This document shows, one piece after another, positions 9,621-18,838 of a DNA stretch of 64,000 nt (position 1 is the stretch's first letter; every line of letters begins with the position of its first letter). This DNA is from CAMFLJ01 sp963702555 (GTDB lineage: Bacteria; Actinomycetota; Acidimicrobiia; Acidimicrobiales; Acidimicrobilacustridaceae): NCBI GenBank assembly GCA_963702555.1, contig CAVPCW010000011.1, positions 1-64,000 of the forward strand. Direction: 5' to 3'. The translations under genes and the position numbers were made by a program. The notes below the pieces were generated by a model. The model saw only the letters and a list, made by a program, of their open reading frames with translations, did not search any database and was not told where the DNA came from.

Positions 9621-10440
9621 GTTTCGGGGTACCTCTCTTCAGGTAGGTGATGGTGGTGAGAGCGCCGGCCACCAGGACGAGCACGGGTCCGGGTGGGAGG
9701 TCGAGGAGGAGCGCGAGGACGAAGCCGAGGAGGTTGCCGACCAGGCCGAACACGACGGCGATCCGCGCCATCGAGCTCAGGGAGGACGCAAGGTTCCGGG
9801 CCGCGAGGGCGGGCAGGATCGTCATCGAGTCGATGAGGAGGGCCCCGGTGAGACGGATCGACGCGGCGATCGACACGCTCACCGCCATCAGGGCGACCGC
9901 GGTCAGCGCACCGACGGCGATCCCGGAGCAGGCCGCGACCTCCCGGTCGAAGAGCACGAGCCCGATCGAGCGGCGCTTGGTGACCCACCAGGCGACGACG
10001 GCGACGGCGAGCACCACCAGGATCAGCAGGTCCCCCGGCCGCGTGGCCAGGATCGATCCCCAGAGGAGGGTGAAGGCGCTGTTGGCGTTGACCCCGGAGA
10101 TCGACAGCACCAGGAGCGCCGCGGCGATGGTGACGGTCATCATGAAGCCCATCGGTCCGGACAGACCGCCCGGACGCCCGGCGAGAGGGGCAAGCCCCGC
10201 GCCGGCGGCCACGCAGAGCACGAGGGCGAGCATGTTCGGGTCGATGCCGATCCAGAGGCCGACGGCGAGGCCGAGGAGCGCCACGTGCATCACCGCGAAC
10301 CGCACGGTGAGGATGTCGAAGCCGATGATCAACACGCCGATCAACGGGAGGAACAGTCCCGCGACCACCAGTGCGGCGGCGGAGCGCTGCACGGCGGCGA
10401 GGCGGAACAGCTCGACCAGATCGGTGAGGGCGAGGATCAC
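9601..10440 (-). CDS. Metal ABC transporter permease (ABC-3 / ZnuB family)
   Basis: 279-residue integral membrane protein with about eight hydrophobic segments and the ABC-3 family signature near the middle (FTLLWGSILATRPGDLLILVV) followed by VLFDREVAACSGI. It forms the transmembrane channel of the metal importer. The GTG start overlaps the ATPase stop (GTGA), so the genes are translationally coupled. Confidence 0.87.
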   Translation of the reverse strand: MILALTDLVELFRLAAVQRSAAALVVAGLFLPLIGVLIIGFDILTVRFAVMHVALLGLAVGLWIGIDPNMLALVLCVAAGAGLAPLAGRPGGLSGPMGFMMTVTIAAALLVLSISGVNANSAFTLLWGSILATRPGDLLILVVLAVAVVAWWVTKRRSIGLVLFDREVAACSGIAVGALTAVALMAVSVSIAASIRLTGALLIDSMTILPALAARNLASSLSSMARIAVVFGLVGNLLGFVLALLLDLPPGPVLVLVAGALTTITYLKRGTPKHATPIH

Positions 10441-11066
10441 CGGCCGTCCCGTTCGCGCAACTGTCCGCCGGCCATCTCCACCACCCGGTCGGCCCGTGCG
10501 ACCACCGCAGCGTCGTGGGAGATGATCAGGCGCGGGAGGGTCAGGTCGGCCAGCAGCTCGGCCACCTGCTCCTGACCGTCGAAGTCGAGCGCGCTGGTGG
10601 GCTCGTCGGCGAGGAGGACCCGACCACCGGCGCCGAGTGCCCCCATCGCCCGGGCGAGGTAGGTCCGCTGCAGCTGTCCGCCTGAGAGCGTGGTGACGGG
10701 TCGATCGAGCAGCCCATCGAGGCCCAGTCGGCGGGCGGCGGTCACCGATGCCTCGGTGTTCCCGCTGCTCTCGAGCAACTCGAGCACGAGGAGCGGGAAG
10801 CTGCCGGGGGCGGTCCGCTGGGGGACGTAGGCCACCTCGGTCCGCCGTCTCCGCCAGTCGGCCGCGGTGCGGGCGGAGCGCCCGTCGAGCTCGATCGTGC
10901 CGCCTGTCAGCTGCACCAGCCCGAGCACGGCACGGGCGAGGCTCGACTTCCCGGAGCCGTTGGAGCCTGTCACCACCACCATCTCCCGGGCCCCCACCTG
11001 CAGGTCGGCGTCGTCAACGGCGACGACGGCGCCGTAGGCCACGCGGGCCCCGCTCACCTCGAGCAT
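10437..11066 (-). CDS. Metal ABC transporter ATP-binding protein (ZnuC-like)
   Basis: 209-residue ABC ATPase that powers the importer. Walker A GSNGSGKSSL, Q-loop region with YVPQRT, signature LSGGQLQRTYLARAMG, Walker B RVLLADEPTSALD and a switch His in LIISHDAAVV are all present. I chose the ATG at 11066 (MLEVSGARVAYGAVVAV), which begins the first strand of the fold; the open frame extends much further upstream without homology. First gene of the operon, divergent from a GntR regulator. Confidence 0.87.
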   Translation of the reverse strand: MLEVSGARVAYGAVVAVDDADLQVGAREMVVVTGSNGSGKSSLARAVLGLVQLTGGTIELDGRSARTAADWRRRRTEVAYVPQRTAPGSFPLLVLELLESSGNTEASVTAARRLGLDGLLDRPVTTLSGGQLQRTYLARAMGALGAGGRVLLADEPTSALDFDGQEQVAELLADLTLPRLIISHDAAVVARADRVVEMAGGQLRERDGR

Positions 11067-11100
11067 GTCGTCGCGCTGGGCGCGGGGGTCGATCGGGGCT

Positions 11101-11149
11101 CCACACGACTCCCGGTCGTGTGGCCCGCCCGCCCGGTTCCCGACCGGGC
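11101..11149. repeat. Two adjacent hairpins between the metal ABC operon and the GntR gene
   Basis: Two perfect inverted repeats stand in tandem: CCACACGAC / GTCGTGTGG (11101-11123) and GCCCGGT / ACCGGGC (11131-11149). Both enclose the identical five-base loop TCCCG. The second is followed by CATTTTT on the plus strand and so resembles an intrinsic terminator. Their position in a divergent promoter region makes an operator role for the first equally possible. Confidence 0.5.
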
Positions 11150-11155
11150 TCATTT

Positions 11156-11165
11156 TTGGATCCAA
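11156..11165. promoter_or_regulatory. GntR/FCD-type palindromic operator
   Basis: TTGGATCCAA is a perfect 10-bp palindrome of the TTG-N4-CAA class bound by FadR-subfamily GntR regulators. It sits 38 bases upstream of the proposed start of the adjacent GntR gene, suggesting autoregulation and possibly control of the divergent metal transporter. Inference from the motif and its position. Confidence 0.45.
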
Positions 11166-11193
11166 TTCTCGGCCTAGCCTGGTGCGACGCCGA

Positions 11194-11903
11194 GTGCCGG
11201 AGGGAACCGTCATCCTCACCGAGCCGCACACCACCCGTCCCACCACGGTGAGCGTGGTGGAGGACCACATCCGCACGCTGATCCTCGAGCGGCGCCTCCG
11301 GCCCGGGGACCGGTTGGTCGGTGACCGGATCGCCGAGGAGCTGGGGGTGTCGCGGGTGCCGGTCCGCGAGGCGCTGCGCCAGCTCGACGGCACCGGCCTG
11401 GTGACGTTCCGCGACCGGCGCGGGGCGGTGGTCGTGGGGTTCGACCGCTCGTCCACCGCCGAGCTGCTCGAGCTCATGGAGGCCCGGCGGGCACTGGAGC
11501 CGTGGATCGCCGCCAGAGCGGCCGAGCGCACGAGCGACGTGACCTCGCGGCCATCGACCGGGCGTTGCGGGCCGGGTCGGCCGGCCTTCAGGCCGGTTCG
11601 GCGGTCGCGGTGGGCAAGGCGCATCACAGCCTGCTCGGCGCCGTGGCGGCGGCCGCCCACAATCGCCCGGTGGCCGAGGCCGCGATCCCCCTGCACAACC
11701 GGACCGTCCTGGCGTTCAGCCTGGTGTCGGCCACGACCCTTCCCGACGGCTGGCCGTCGCACCAACGGGTGCGCGACGCCATTGCGTCCCGAGACGGCGT
11801 GACGGCCTCGCGCGAGACCCGCCGACACCTCGATGCGGTCACCAGAGCGATCGAGCGTCACCCGGCGGTCTGGGTGGAGGACCGCGGGGAACCCCACGGT
11901 TGA
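11194..11903 (+). CDS. GntR family regulator with FCD domain, frameshifted
   Basis: About 236 residues after frame repair. N-terminal winged helix (VVEDHIRTLILERRLRPGDR, then GVSRVPVREALRQLDGTGLV) and a C-terminal all-helical FCD ligand domain (LMEARRALEPWIAARAA, then AVGKAHHSLLGAVAAAAHNRP with the metal/ligand His residues). The two parts lie in different frames; reading breaks at about 11545 (GACGTGACC, where one G of GTGGAC appears lost). The result is best explained by a one-base deletion error or a recent mutation. Possible GTG starts are 11182, 11194 and 11248; the winged helix begins shortly after 11248. It may sense a carboxylate metabolite. Confidence 0.75.
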
Positions 11904-12117
11904 TGGTCGTCCAGGGCGACGCCGATGTCGTCAGGCCACGGGAGCTGCTGACCGAATGGGACGGCTCGGCGCCGCACCGCCACCCTCGGCTGACGGGCCG
12001 TGTGGCCCTGTCAGGGCGCCGGTGGGTGACGGTACGGTGACGGGGCGCGGCTGAACGCCCTGCTGCCGGCGGCGTCGATCGGAGCGTCCAAGCCGAGTGC
12101 TGAGACGAGGTGGGTCA

Positions 12118-15039
12118 GTGAGCGTTCCGGGTGCATCACCGGGCCCGTCACGCCCGGTGCGGGAAGGCATCGAGCCAGCGACTCGGGCCCTCGACCCGGA
12201 CTCCCCGGAGCTCCTCCCGCGCCCGAACTCGCTCGATGTCCTGCTGGACCCGGTCGTGACCCTGCGAGCGCGCCGGGACAGCGAAGGGGCGATCGACGAC
12301 TTCGTGGTCGTTCGGGCCAATGCGGCGGCCTGCGCGGTACTTCCGCGTCGACCGCAGCGGGATGGTCGGTCATCGCCTGTTGGAGTTCTTGCCGGGCACG
12401 GCCGGTGAGGTGCTGTTGGGCGAGCTGGGACAGGCGATCGAGAGCGGAGAGCTCCTCGAGCGTGCTGCTCTGGAGCTGACCGGCAGTTCGAACGTCCAAC
12501 GTGTCGTGGACCTCCGAGCGGTCGTCATCGACGAGGAGCTGACCCTCACCTGGCGGGAGGTCACCGACCGCATGGCGACCGAAGCACGGCTCCGCGACTC
12601 GGAGGCTCGCTATCGGTTCCTGGTCGAGAACGCCTCGGACGTGGTGTTCCGCTCCAACCGGGAGGCGATGATCGACTGGGTCTCGCCGAGCGTCGAGCAG
12701 TTGCTCGGGCGGCCACCCGACGAGATCGTCGGGTCGTCGGTGTTCGATCTGGTCGTGGTCGACGACGTCGAAGAGCTCGACTCGGTCGTCGAGCAGGTCC
12801 TACGCGGCGAGGCGGCGAGGTTCCGTGGTCGTGTCATCACCGACGACGGATCGCGCTGGGTGTCGGTGACGGCGAAGCCGACGCTCGACGAATCCGGCGA
12901 GGTGACGGGCTCGGTCGGGAGTGTCCGCGACGTCAACAGCGAGTTCCTCGCCCTGCGGGCTCTCGCTGCGTCGGAGCAACGGCTGGGCATCGTGGCCGAC
13001 AACGCTTCCGACCTGGTCTGCCTCTCCGACGCCGACCGACGGATCACCTGGATCTCGGCGAACGTCGAGCGGACCCTGGGATGGACCGCGGAGGCGCTGA
13101 CGGGCACGAGGCTCGTCGAGTTGATCCACCCGGACGATGTCGCGGCCAACCACGCTCGGCGCGAGAGCCTGTACGACATCGGTGCACCGAGCCCCGTGGA
13201 GCGGGTCGTCCTGCGGGTCCGTGCCCGGGACGGCCTGTACCACTGGATGGCCGCCACCGGCATGCCCGTCGTCGACCCCGACGGCGAGGTGAGCGTGGTC
13301 ACCGGCATGCGTCTGGTCGACGACCTGGTCGAAGCCCGTGACCGCGCCGAACGGGAGCACTCCCGGGCCTCGGCCGCGCTCGACACGTTCCTGGATCCGC
13401 ACGTGGTGATGGAGGCGGTACGCGACGACGAGGGAGTCATCGTCGACTTCGTCTACGTCGAGGCGAACGAGGCGGCTGTCGTGTACAACCAGCCGTTGGA
13501 CCCGATCGGGGCGAGGCTCCTGCAGCACTTCCCCGGCCATGAGGGTGGCGGCCTGTTCGTGGCCTACTGCGGTGTGGTCGAGAGTGGCGAACCGCTCGTG
13601 CTCGACGAGTTCGAGTACCGCAACGAGATCCACGGCACGGAGCTCTACTACGACATCCGTGCGGTGAAGCTGGGCGACGCGATCAGCCTGACCTGGCGAG
13701 ATGTGAGCGACCGCCACGACCGGGTGCGCCAGATCAGCGAGCGTGCGACCCACGACCCGCTCACGGGTCTGGTCAACCGGACAGGCATCCTCGAAGAGCT
13801 CGAGCGGGCGCTCAGCACGTCGCTGCGGTCTGGTCGTCCCACCGGTGTGCTCCTGGTCGACCTCGACCACTTCAAGTACGTGAACGACTCGCTCGGCCAC
13901 GCCGTCGGGGACCGCGTCCTGTGCGCGGCCGCCGAGCGCATCGCCGCCGTGGTCCGCGGCGGCGATCTCGTCGGTCGCCTCGGCGGCGACGAGTTCGTGG
14001 TGATCATGCGTGAGCTCGACGACGAGGCCGACGCCGTCGGCACCGCCCAACGCCTGGTCGCGGCGTTTCGCTCTCCCCTGAGGTCGGACGAGCTCGAGTT
14101 CTACGCGACCGCCAGCGTCGGCATCGCGGTCTCGGGCGCCGACACCGACCCCGGACGACCTGATCCGCGAGGCCGACACCGCCCTCTACCGGGCCAAGGA
14201 CGAAGGCCGTGACCGAGCGTCGGTCTTCAACGAGGACCTTCGGGAGCGGGCGACCCGGCGGATCACGTTGGAAGCCGAGCTCCGTCCCGCCCTGGCCAAC
14301 GGTGAGCTCGAGGTCTTCTACCAACCCGAGGTCGACCTCACCACGGGCCGGGTGATCGCTGTCGAGGCCCTCGTGAGGTGGCACCACCCGTCGGGGGAGC
14401 TCTACACCGCCGACCGCTTCATCGAGACCGCCGAGGAGACCGGCCTGATCCTCGACATAGGCGACTGGGTCCTCAACGTCGCCTGTGCCCAGGCGGCGCG
14501 TTGGGTGGCCGACCGGCCGCGCCAGCCGATCACGGTGAGGGTGAACGCCTCCGCGCTGCAGCTCGCCGAGGGTGGGCTCGTGGACGCGCTCGATGCCGCG
14601 CTCGACGGGAGCGGTCTCGACCCCAGCCTGCTGTGCATCGAGATCACCGAGACCGCGCTGCTCAACGAGACCTCGACCGCACGAGCCAACCTCGGCGCCA
14701 TCAGGGACCGTGGCGTGCACATCGCGCGTCGACGACTTCGGCACCGGCTACGCCTCTCTCGCGGACCTGCGCGACTTCCCGATCCACATCATCAAGATCG
14801 ACCGGGGCTTCACCGTGGGCCTCCTCAACGACGACTACGAACGCCGGCTCGTCGCCGGCATCATCGCCCTCGCCGAGCTCCTCGAGATGAGCGTCACCGC
14901 CGAGGGCATCGAGGAGCCCGAACAGGCTGCGCTGCTGGCCGAGCTCGGCTGCTACGGCGGACAAGGGTTCCTCTTCGCCCGGGCGCTCCCGGCCGTGGAG
15001 GTCGAGGCGCTCTTCGACACGACGTTCCCGCTGGGCTGA
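12118..15039 (+). CDS. Multi-PAS GGDEF-EAL cyclic-di-GMP signalling protein, three frame breaks
   Basis: About 972 residues once three +1 breaks (about 12332, 14153, 14728) are repaired. Four PAS-like sensor modules; the first and fourth share a DFV-V-AN-A pattern and a later LxxFPG motif, the second and third have the usual ENASDVVF / DNASDLVC starts. Then a diguanylate cyclase domain with RGGD inhibitory site and intact GGDEF, and an EAL phosphodiesterase with EALVRW, EITETALL, DDFGTGYASL, KIDRGF and AEGIEEPEQ. Both catalytic motifs look intact, so it may make and degrade c-di-GMP. No membrane segment is seen. GTG at 12118 is preferred because GAGGTGGG precedes it; GTG at 12097 is the alternative. 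It lies alone. Confidence 0.85.
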
Positions 15040-15053
15040 CCCTGCCGAGGGTC
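15038..15053. terminator. Short hairpin between convergent genes
   Basis: GACCCT-GCCG-AGGGTC, a 6-bp perfect stem immediately after the EAL-protein stop and before the convergent dioxygenase gene. Confidence 0.4.
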
Positions 15054-15065
15054 GCTGCCGTCGGT

Positions 15066-15890
15066 TCAGACGGGCCGGGTCTCTCCGAAGCGGTAGCTCG
15101 ATGCGGTGATGAAGCCGGCGAAGTCGTCCTGGTGGTAGGTGCGCACCGCCGGCTCGTCCTCGGCCGCGCCGACGGCGACCATCAGCGGGATGAGGTGGTC
15201 CTCCTGGGCGTGCGACACCCGGGCGCTCGGGGCGCGGTCCCAGATCCGCAGCGCCTTGGTGCGGTACTCGGGCTCGCTGCGCAGGGCGTCGTCGAGCCAG
15301 GCGTCGAACTGGCGGGAGGGCTCCTGCCCGGCCGGGCCGAGCAGGCGCAGGTTGTGGAAGCTCAGGCCGCTGCCGACGATGAGCACACCCTCGTCGCGCA
15401 GCGGGGCCAGCGCCCGGCCGGCGGCGAGATGGGCCTCGGGGTCGTAGCCGCGCTTGAGCGACAGCTGCACGACCGGCACGTCGGCGTCGGGGTACATCAC
15501 CACCAGGGGAGCGAACGTGCCGTGGTCGAAGCCGCGGCGAGGGTCCTCGGCGACCGGGATGCCGGCCCCCGAGAGCAGCTCGGTGACCCGTGCCGCCACC
15601 TCGGGCGAGCCGGGCGCCGGATAGGTGATGTGGTAGGTGAACTCGGGGAAGCCGCCGTAGTCGTAGACCATCGGCGGGTTGGGGCTGGTCTGGACCGTGA
15701 AGTCCCGCTCCTCCCAGTGGCCCGAGATCACCAGGACCGCCTTCGGCGTCACGCCGACCTCGCGGGGCATGGCCTGGAGCGAGTGCTCGAGGGTCGACAT
15801 GTCCCATGGCATCTGGTCCTTGATCCACGGCCAGGGGCCGCCGCCGTGGGAGATGAAGTAGGTGGGGAGCCTGGTTGCGGTGTCGCTCAT
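15066..15890 (-). CDS. LigB-type extradiol dioxygenase (DODA/YgiD family)
   Basis: 274-residue class III extradiol dioxygenase of the 4,5-DOPA dioxygenase (YgiD) family. The conserved metal-ligand and catalytic histidines appear in YFISHGGGPWPW, ISGHWEERDF and GFDHGTFAPL, with a late YHQDDFAGFITASSYRFG end. The family opens catecholic rings with O2 and Fe/Zn; the physiological substrate in this organism is unknown. RBS AGAAGG precedes the ATG. A perfect palindrome lies 51 bases upstream (see separate entry). Confidence 0.85.
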   Translation of the reverse strand: MSDTATRLPTYFISHGGGPWPWIKDQMPWDMSTLEHSLQAMPREVGVTPKAVLVISGHWEERDFTVQTSPNPPMVYDYGGFPEFTYHITYPAPGSPEVAARVTELLSGAGIPVAEDPRRGFDHGTFAPLVVMYPDADVPVVQLSLKRGYDPEAHLAAGRALAPLRDEGVLIVGSGLSFHNLRLLGPAGQEPSRQFDAWLDDALRSEPEYRTKALRIWDRAPSARVSHAQEDHLIPLMVAVGAAEDEPAVRTYHQDDFAGFITASSYRFGETRPV

Positions 15891-15940
15891 CGTCGGACCT
15901 TCTTCATGTGGTGGTGAGCCGTGCCCCCAGTCTAACTACT

Positions 15941-15952
15941 TGCGATCGCAAA
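15941..15952. promoter_or_regulatory. Palindromic MarR-type operator upstream of the dioxygenase gene
   Basis: TTGCGATCGCAA is a perfect 12-bp palindrome in an otherwise featureless, AT-richer promoter region upstream of the DODA-like gene. Sites of the TTGC-N4-GCAA type are typical of MarR-family repressors, which often control dioxygenases of this kind. No MarR gene is in the window. Confidence 0.5.
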
Positions 15953-15964
15953 GAATTCCCGAGG

Positions 15965-16435
15965 TCAGATGAGTGACGTCACCGCCTCGTCGGGCTGTCC
16001 GCCGAGGGCGGGGGCGATCCGCCGGAGGTAGGGCTCACCGAACAGGCGGGAGGTGATGAGGAAGTCGGCGGTCGACCGGTTGCAGGCGATCGGCACGTTC
16101 CACACCACCGCGATCCGGAGCAGGGCCCGGACGTCGGGGTCGTGGGGCTGCGGCTCGAGCGGGTCCCAGAAGAAGAAGAGGATGTCGATCCCTCCCTCGA
16201 CGATGCGGGATCCGATCTGCTGGTCGCCGCCGAGCGGCCCGGAGCGGAGCCGGTGGACGTCGAGGTCGAGCTCCCGGGCGATGAGCTGGCCCGTGTTGCC
16301 GGTGGCGTACAGCTCGTGACGGGCGAGCTCGTCCCGGTTGGCGGCGCACCAGGCCAGGAGGTTGAGCTTCTCGTTGTCGTGGGCCACCAGTGCGAGGCGC
16401 TTGCGGGCGGCGAGTGCGTGCGACTCGTTCGTCAT
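15965..16435 (-). CDS. mgsA: Methylglyoxal synthase
   Basis: 156-residue methylglyoxal synthase, converting dihydroxyacetone phosphate to methylglyoxal and phosphate. Family motifs are complete: LALVAHDNEKLNLL, YATGNTGQLI, LRSGPLGGDQQIGSRI with the catalytic Asp, FFFWDPLEPQPHDPDVRALLRIA and NVPIACNRSTADFLI. Length is normal. Its ATG overlaps the stop of the upstream minus-strand gene (ATGA), so the two are probably co-translated. Confidence 0.95.
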   Translation of the reverse strand: MTNESHALAARKRLALVAHDNEKLNLLAWCAANRDELARHELYATGNTGQLIARELDLDVHRLRSGPLGGDQQIGSRIVEGGIDILFFFWDPLEPQPHDPDVRALLRIAVVWNVPIACNRSTADFLITSRLFGEPYLRRIAPALGGQPDEAVTSLI

Positions 16436-16797
16436 CCGGTCAGGGTCGCAGGGGTGACGTCGCTGGTGCGCTCGTTCAGCACCGACTCGAGCACCATGAG
16501 GCGACGATGGAGGGCCACCCGCAGGTGCGACGCCCCGAGACGGAGCGAGGCGCGATCCCGTTGGCGCACCGGTGGCCGGGGCCGGCGGGGCACCTCGACG
16601 ATGGAGAGGTAGTGGTCTCGTCTGGGCGGCTCGAGCGCGTCCAGCGCCGCAGAGTCGCAGTGGCGCAGCTGCAGCCAGACGTCGTTGAGCTGACGGGTGT
16701 CGACGATCTCCCGGCTGCGGAGCTCTCGGAGATGGACCAGGAGCTCGACGACCACGACTCGGTGGTCCTCGGGATGCGGATCGGGGGCAGGCGACAT
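16432..16797 (-). CDS. Uncharacterised small protein co-translated with mgsA
   Basis: 121 residues, Arg-, His- and Asp-rich, predicted helical, with no membrane segment and no motif I recognise. The segment VDTRQLNDVWLQLRHCDSAALDAL looks amphipathic. It is supported as a gene by its ATG start, the 4-base ATGA overlap with mgsA and high third-position GC. It could regulate or partner with methylglyoxal synthase, but nothing in the sequence proves it. Confidence 0.5.
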   Translation of the reverse strand: MSPAPDPHPEDHRVVVVELLVHLRELRSREIVDTRQLNDVWLQLRHCDSAALDALEPPRRDHYLSIVEVPRRPRPPVRQRDRASLRLGASHLRVALHRRLMVLESVLNERTSDVTPATLTG

Positions 16798-16964
16798 GCG
16801 ATCACCTCTCCGTGCTCAGCCCGTTCCGGCGGTCCCGAACGGGGCGATCGCAACGTACCGAGACGCCCTTTCGGAGGGCTGACCCCTGGCCGAACACGAC
16901 CGGAACTCGTGGTGAACCTCTCCGAACCGTGGCCTCGACCTCGAACCACGAGTCCCTGGGAACG

Positions 16965-16999
16965 ACGAAGGCCCAGGCAACGGGTGCCTGGGCCTTCGT
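16965..16999 (-). terminator. Terminator of the tRNA-Gly gene
   Basis: Perfect 15-bp inverted repeat (ACGAAGGCCCAGGCA and its complement) with a 5-base loop ACGGG, starting six bases beyond the 3' end of the minus-strand tRNA. A very stable factor-independent terminator lacking a T tract. Confidence 0.75.
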
Positions 17000-17005
17000 G
17001 ACGAG

Positions 17006-17076
17006 AGCGGGTGACGAGAATCGAACTCGCGTTCTCAGCTTGGGAAGCTGATGTTCTGCCGCTGAACTACACCCGC
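17006..17076 (-). tRNA. tRNA-Gly (anticodon CCC)
   Basis: A 71-nt cloverleaf on the minus strand. Acceptor GCGGGTG pairs with CACCCGC, D arm GTTC..GAAC, anticodon stem CAGC/GCTG around loop TTCCCAA (anticodon CCC, reading GGG), T arm with GTTCGATTC. The discriminator is U and the 3' CCA is not encoded. Confidence 0.93.
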
Positions 17077-17187
17077 GGGACTGCGACGGGCATCCTACGC
17101 CAACGCCATCACGGCCTTCCCATCGATCGGGTCGACGTCGGGGTCCTAGAGTCCCCTGTCGCACACCATTCTCGAGGGGGAACACCG

Positions 17188-17634
17188 ATGACCATGAGCC
17201 TGGAAGAGATCTCCGACCGGCTGGAGATCCAGGACCTGCTGGTGGCCTACAGCTATGCCATCGACAGCCGCGACTGGGCGGCGCTCGACGACGTCTTCAC
17301 GCCCGACGCCTGGATCGACTACACGGTCTTCGGCGGCATCGCCGGCACGCTGCCGGAGATCAAGAAGTTCCTCGACGACTCCATGGTGATGTTCTCGTCG
17401 TTCCAGCACATGGTCGCCACCAGCAAGGTCGAGATCGACGGCGACACCGCCAAGGCCAAGACCATCTGCCACAACCCGATGGTGATGCCCCTCGGCGACG
17501 ACAAGGTGCAGGTCTTCTACTGCGGCCTCTGGTACGTCGACGAGCTGGTGCGCACCGACGCCGGCTGGCGCATCAAGAGCCGCGTCGAGGAGAAGTCCTA
17601 CGTCCACAACATGCCGGGCATGGGCGACTCCTGA
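17188..17634 (+). CDS. SnoaL-like / nuclear transport factor 2-like protein
   Basis: 148 residues with the cone-shaped SnoaL fold pattern: EEISDRLEIQDLLVAYSYAIDSRDW at the N terminus, the AALDDVFTPDAWIDY segment, HMVATSKVEIDGDTAKAKT and a final YVDELVRTDAGWRIKSR strand. Members are small isomerases, dehydratases or hydroxylases of polyketide, steroid or aromatic pathways, or simply ligand-binding. RBS GAGGGGG lies just before the ATG at 17188. Substrate unknown. Confidence 0.8.
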   Translation: MTMSLEEISDRLEIQDLLVAYSYAIDSRDWAALDDVFTPDAWIDYTVFGGIAGTLPEIKKFLDDSMVMFSSFQHMVATSKVEIDGDTAKAKTICHNPMVMPLGDDKVQVFYCGLWYVDELVRTDAGWRIKSRVEEKSYVHNMPGMGDS

Positions 17635-17647
17635 TCCACCCCGTTCT

Positions 17648-17700
17648 GCAAACGGTGCGCTTTTCCCACGCCAGGGAGCGGGAGGAGCGCATCGTTTCGC
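17648..17700. terminator. Imperfect long hairpin between convergent genes
   Basis: GCAAACGGTGCGCTTTTCCC pairs imperfectly with GGGAGGAGCGCATCGTTTCGC; most positions match, including the block GTGCGCT/AGCGCAT. It lies between the SnoaL-like gene and the convergent Gfo/Idh gene. Confidence 0.5.
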
Positions 17701-17729
17701 GTTCTGGTGGGTGAGGGCCGGGCCCGGCG

Positions 17730-18722
17730 TCAGGTGCCGCGGGGGCGGAGGCCGGCCGCGGTGTAGACGGCGTCGATGGCCTCCATGTTGGCGATCGAGT
17801 CCGACAGCGGCGTGAGCACGGGTGCCCCGTCGAGCACCGCGGCCGTGAACGCCTCCAACTGGTAGTTGTAGGTCGGGGTGCGGGGGAAGCTCTCGCGGCG
17901 CTTGTGCCCGCCCACCTTCACCGTGAAGCGGCTGTAGATCGACGGCAGCGTCGGGTTCATCACCTTCAGCACGCCCTTCGAGCCGACGAGGTGGAAGCCG
18001 AGCCGCACCGGCACCGCGCCGTAGAGCGACACCGTCGTGCGGCCGACCGCCCCACCGGGGAACGCCATCTCGGCGTGCATCCACCGGTCGACGCCGGGGG
18101 AGCGCTCCTTGGCGTGGGCCGAGGTGATGGTGGGCTCGGTGCCGAGCAGGGTGCGCACCTGGTGGGTCGTGTAGGCGCCGAGGTCCATCTGGGCGCCGCC
18201 GCCGAGGTCGAGCTCGAACCGGATGTCGGCCCGCTTGAACAGCGGCGCCTGCATCCAGGCCTCGACGAAGCGCAGCTCGCCGAGCTCACCGCTGCGGGCG
18301 ATCTCGACGGCCCGACCCATGAGCGGGTGGTACCGGTAGTGGAAGGCCTCCATCACCACCAGGCCGGTGCGCTCGGCGGTGGCCGCGACCTGGCGGGCCT
18401 CGTCGGCGTTGTTGGTGAAGGGCTTCTCGCACAGCACGTGCTTGCCCGCCTCGAGGGCGGCGATCGTCCACTCGGCGTGGAGGCTGTTCGGCAGCGGGTT
18501 GTAGACGGCGTCGATGTCGGGGTCGGCCAGCAGCTCCTCGTAGGAGCCGTGCACCTTCGCGATGCCCTGCTTGGTGGCGAAGGCCTGGGCCCGGTCGCGG
18601 TCGCGGGCGGCGACGGCCACCAGTTCGGCGCGCTCGACGGCACGGGCCGGCTTCACCAGGGCGGCAGGGGTGATGGCGGCGGCACCGAGGGTGCCGATGC
18701 GGAGGGTCGGGGAGTCGGCCAC
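17730..18722 (-). CDS. Gfo/Idh/MocA family NAD(P)-dependent oxidoreductase
   Basis: 330 residues. N-terminal Rossmann fold beginning LRIGTLGAAAITPAALVKPA, the family signature CEKPFTNNADEARQV with the catalytic Lys, and EAFHYRYHPLMGRAVEI in the substrate domain. The family oxidises or reduces sugars, inositols or related polyols in the cytoplasm. GTG start. Substrate not predictable; no sugar-pathway genes are adjacent. Confidence 0.88.
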   Translation of the reverse strand: MADSPTLRIGTLGAAAITPAALVKPARAVERAELVAVAARDRDRAQAFATKQGIAKVHGSYEELLADPDIDAVYNPLPNSLHAEWTIAALEAGKHVLCEKPFTNNADEARQVAATAERTGLVVMEAFHYRYHPLMGRAVEIARSGELGELRFVEAWMQAPLFKRADIRFELDLGGGAQMDLGAYTTHQVRTLLGTEPTITSAHAKERSPGVDRWMHAEMAFPGGAVGRTTVSLYGAVPVRLGFHLVGSKGVLKVMNPTLPSIYSRFTVKVGGHKRRESFPRTPTYNYQLEAFTAAVLDGAPVLTPLSDSIANMEAIDAVYTAAGLRPRGT

Positions 18723-18838
18723 GCCCGGACCCTACGCAGTTCCGGGCGGCCGCGGAGTTCCGATACAGGACTGTTGCGATTCGAACGAGGCGCTGGTTGA
18801 CTCTCCGGTGCGAACGTCGCAGCAGCCCGGGAGGCACC

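Noticed and set aside
17011..17634. A coding start upstream of 17188 that would overlap the tRNA
   Set aside because: The longer reading runs through the tRNA-Gly gene on the other strand; the ATG at 17188 has a good ribosome site and begins the recognisable domain.
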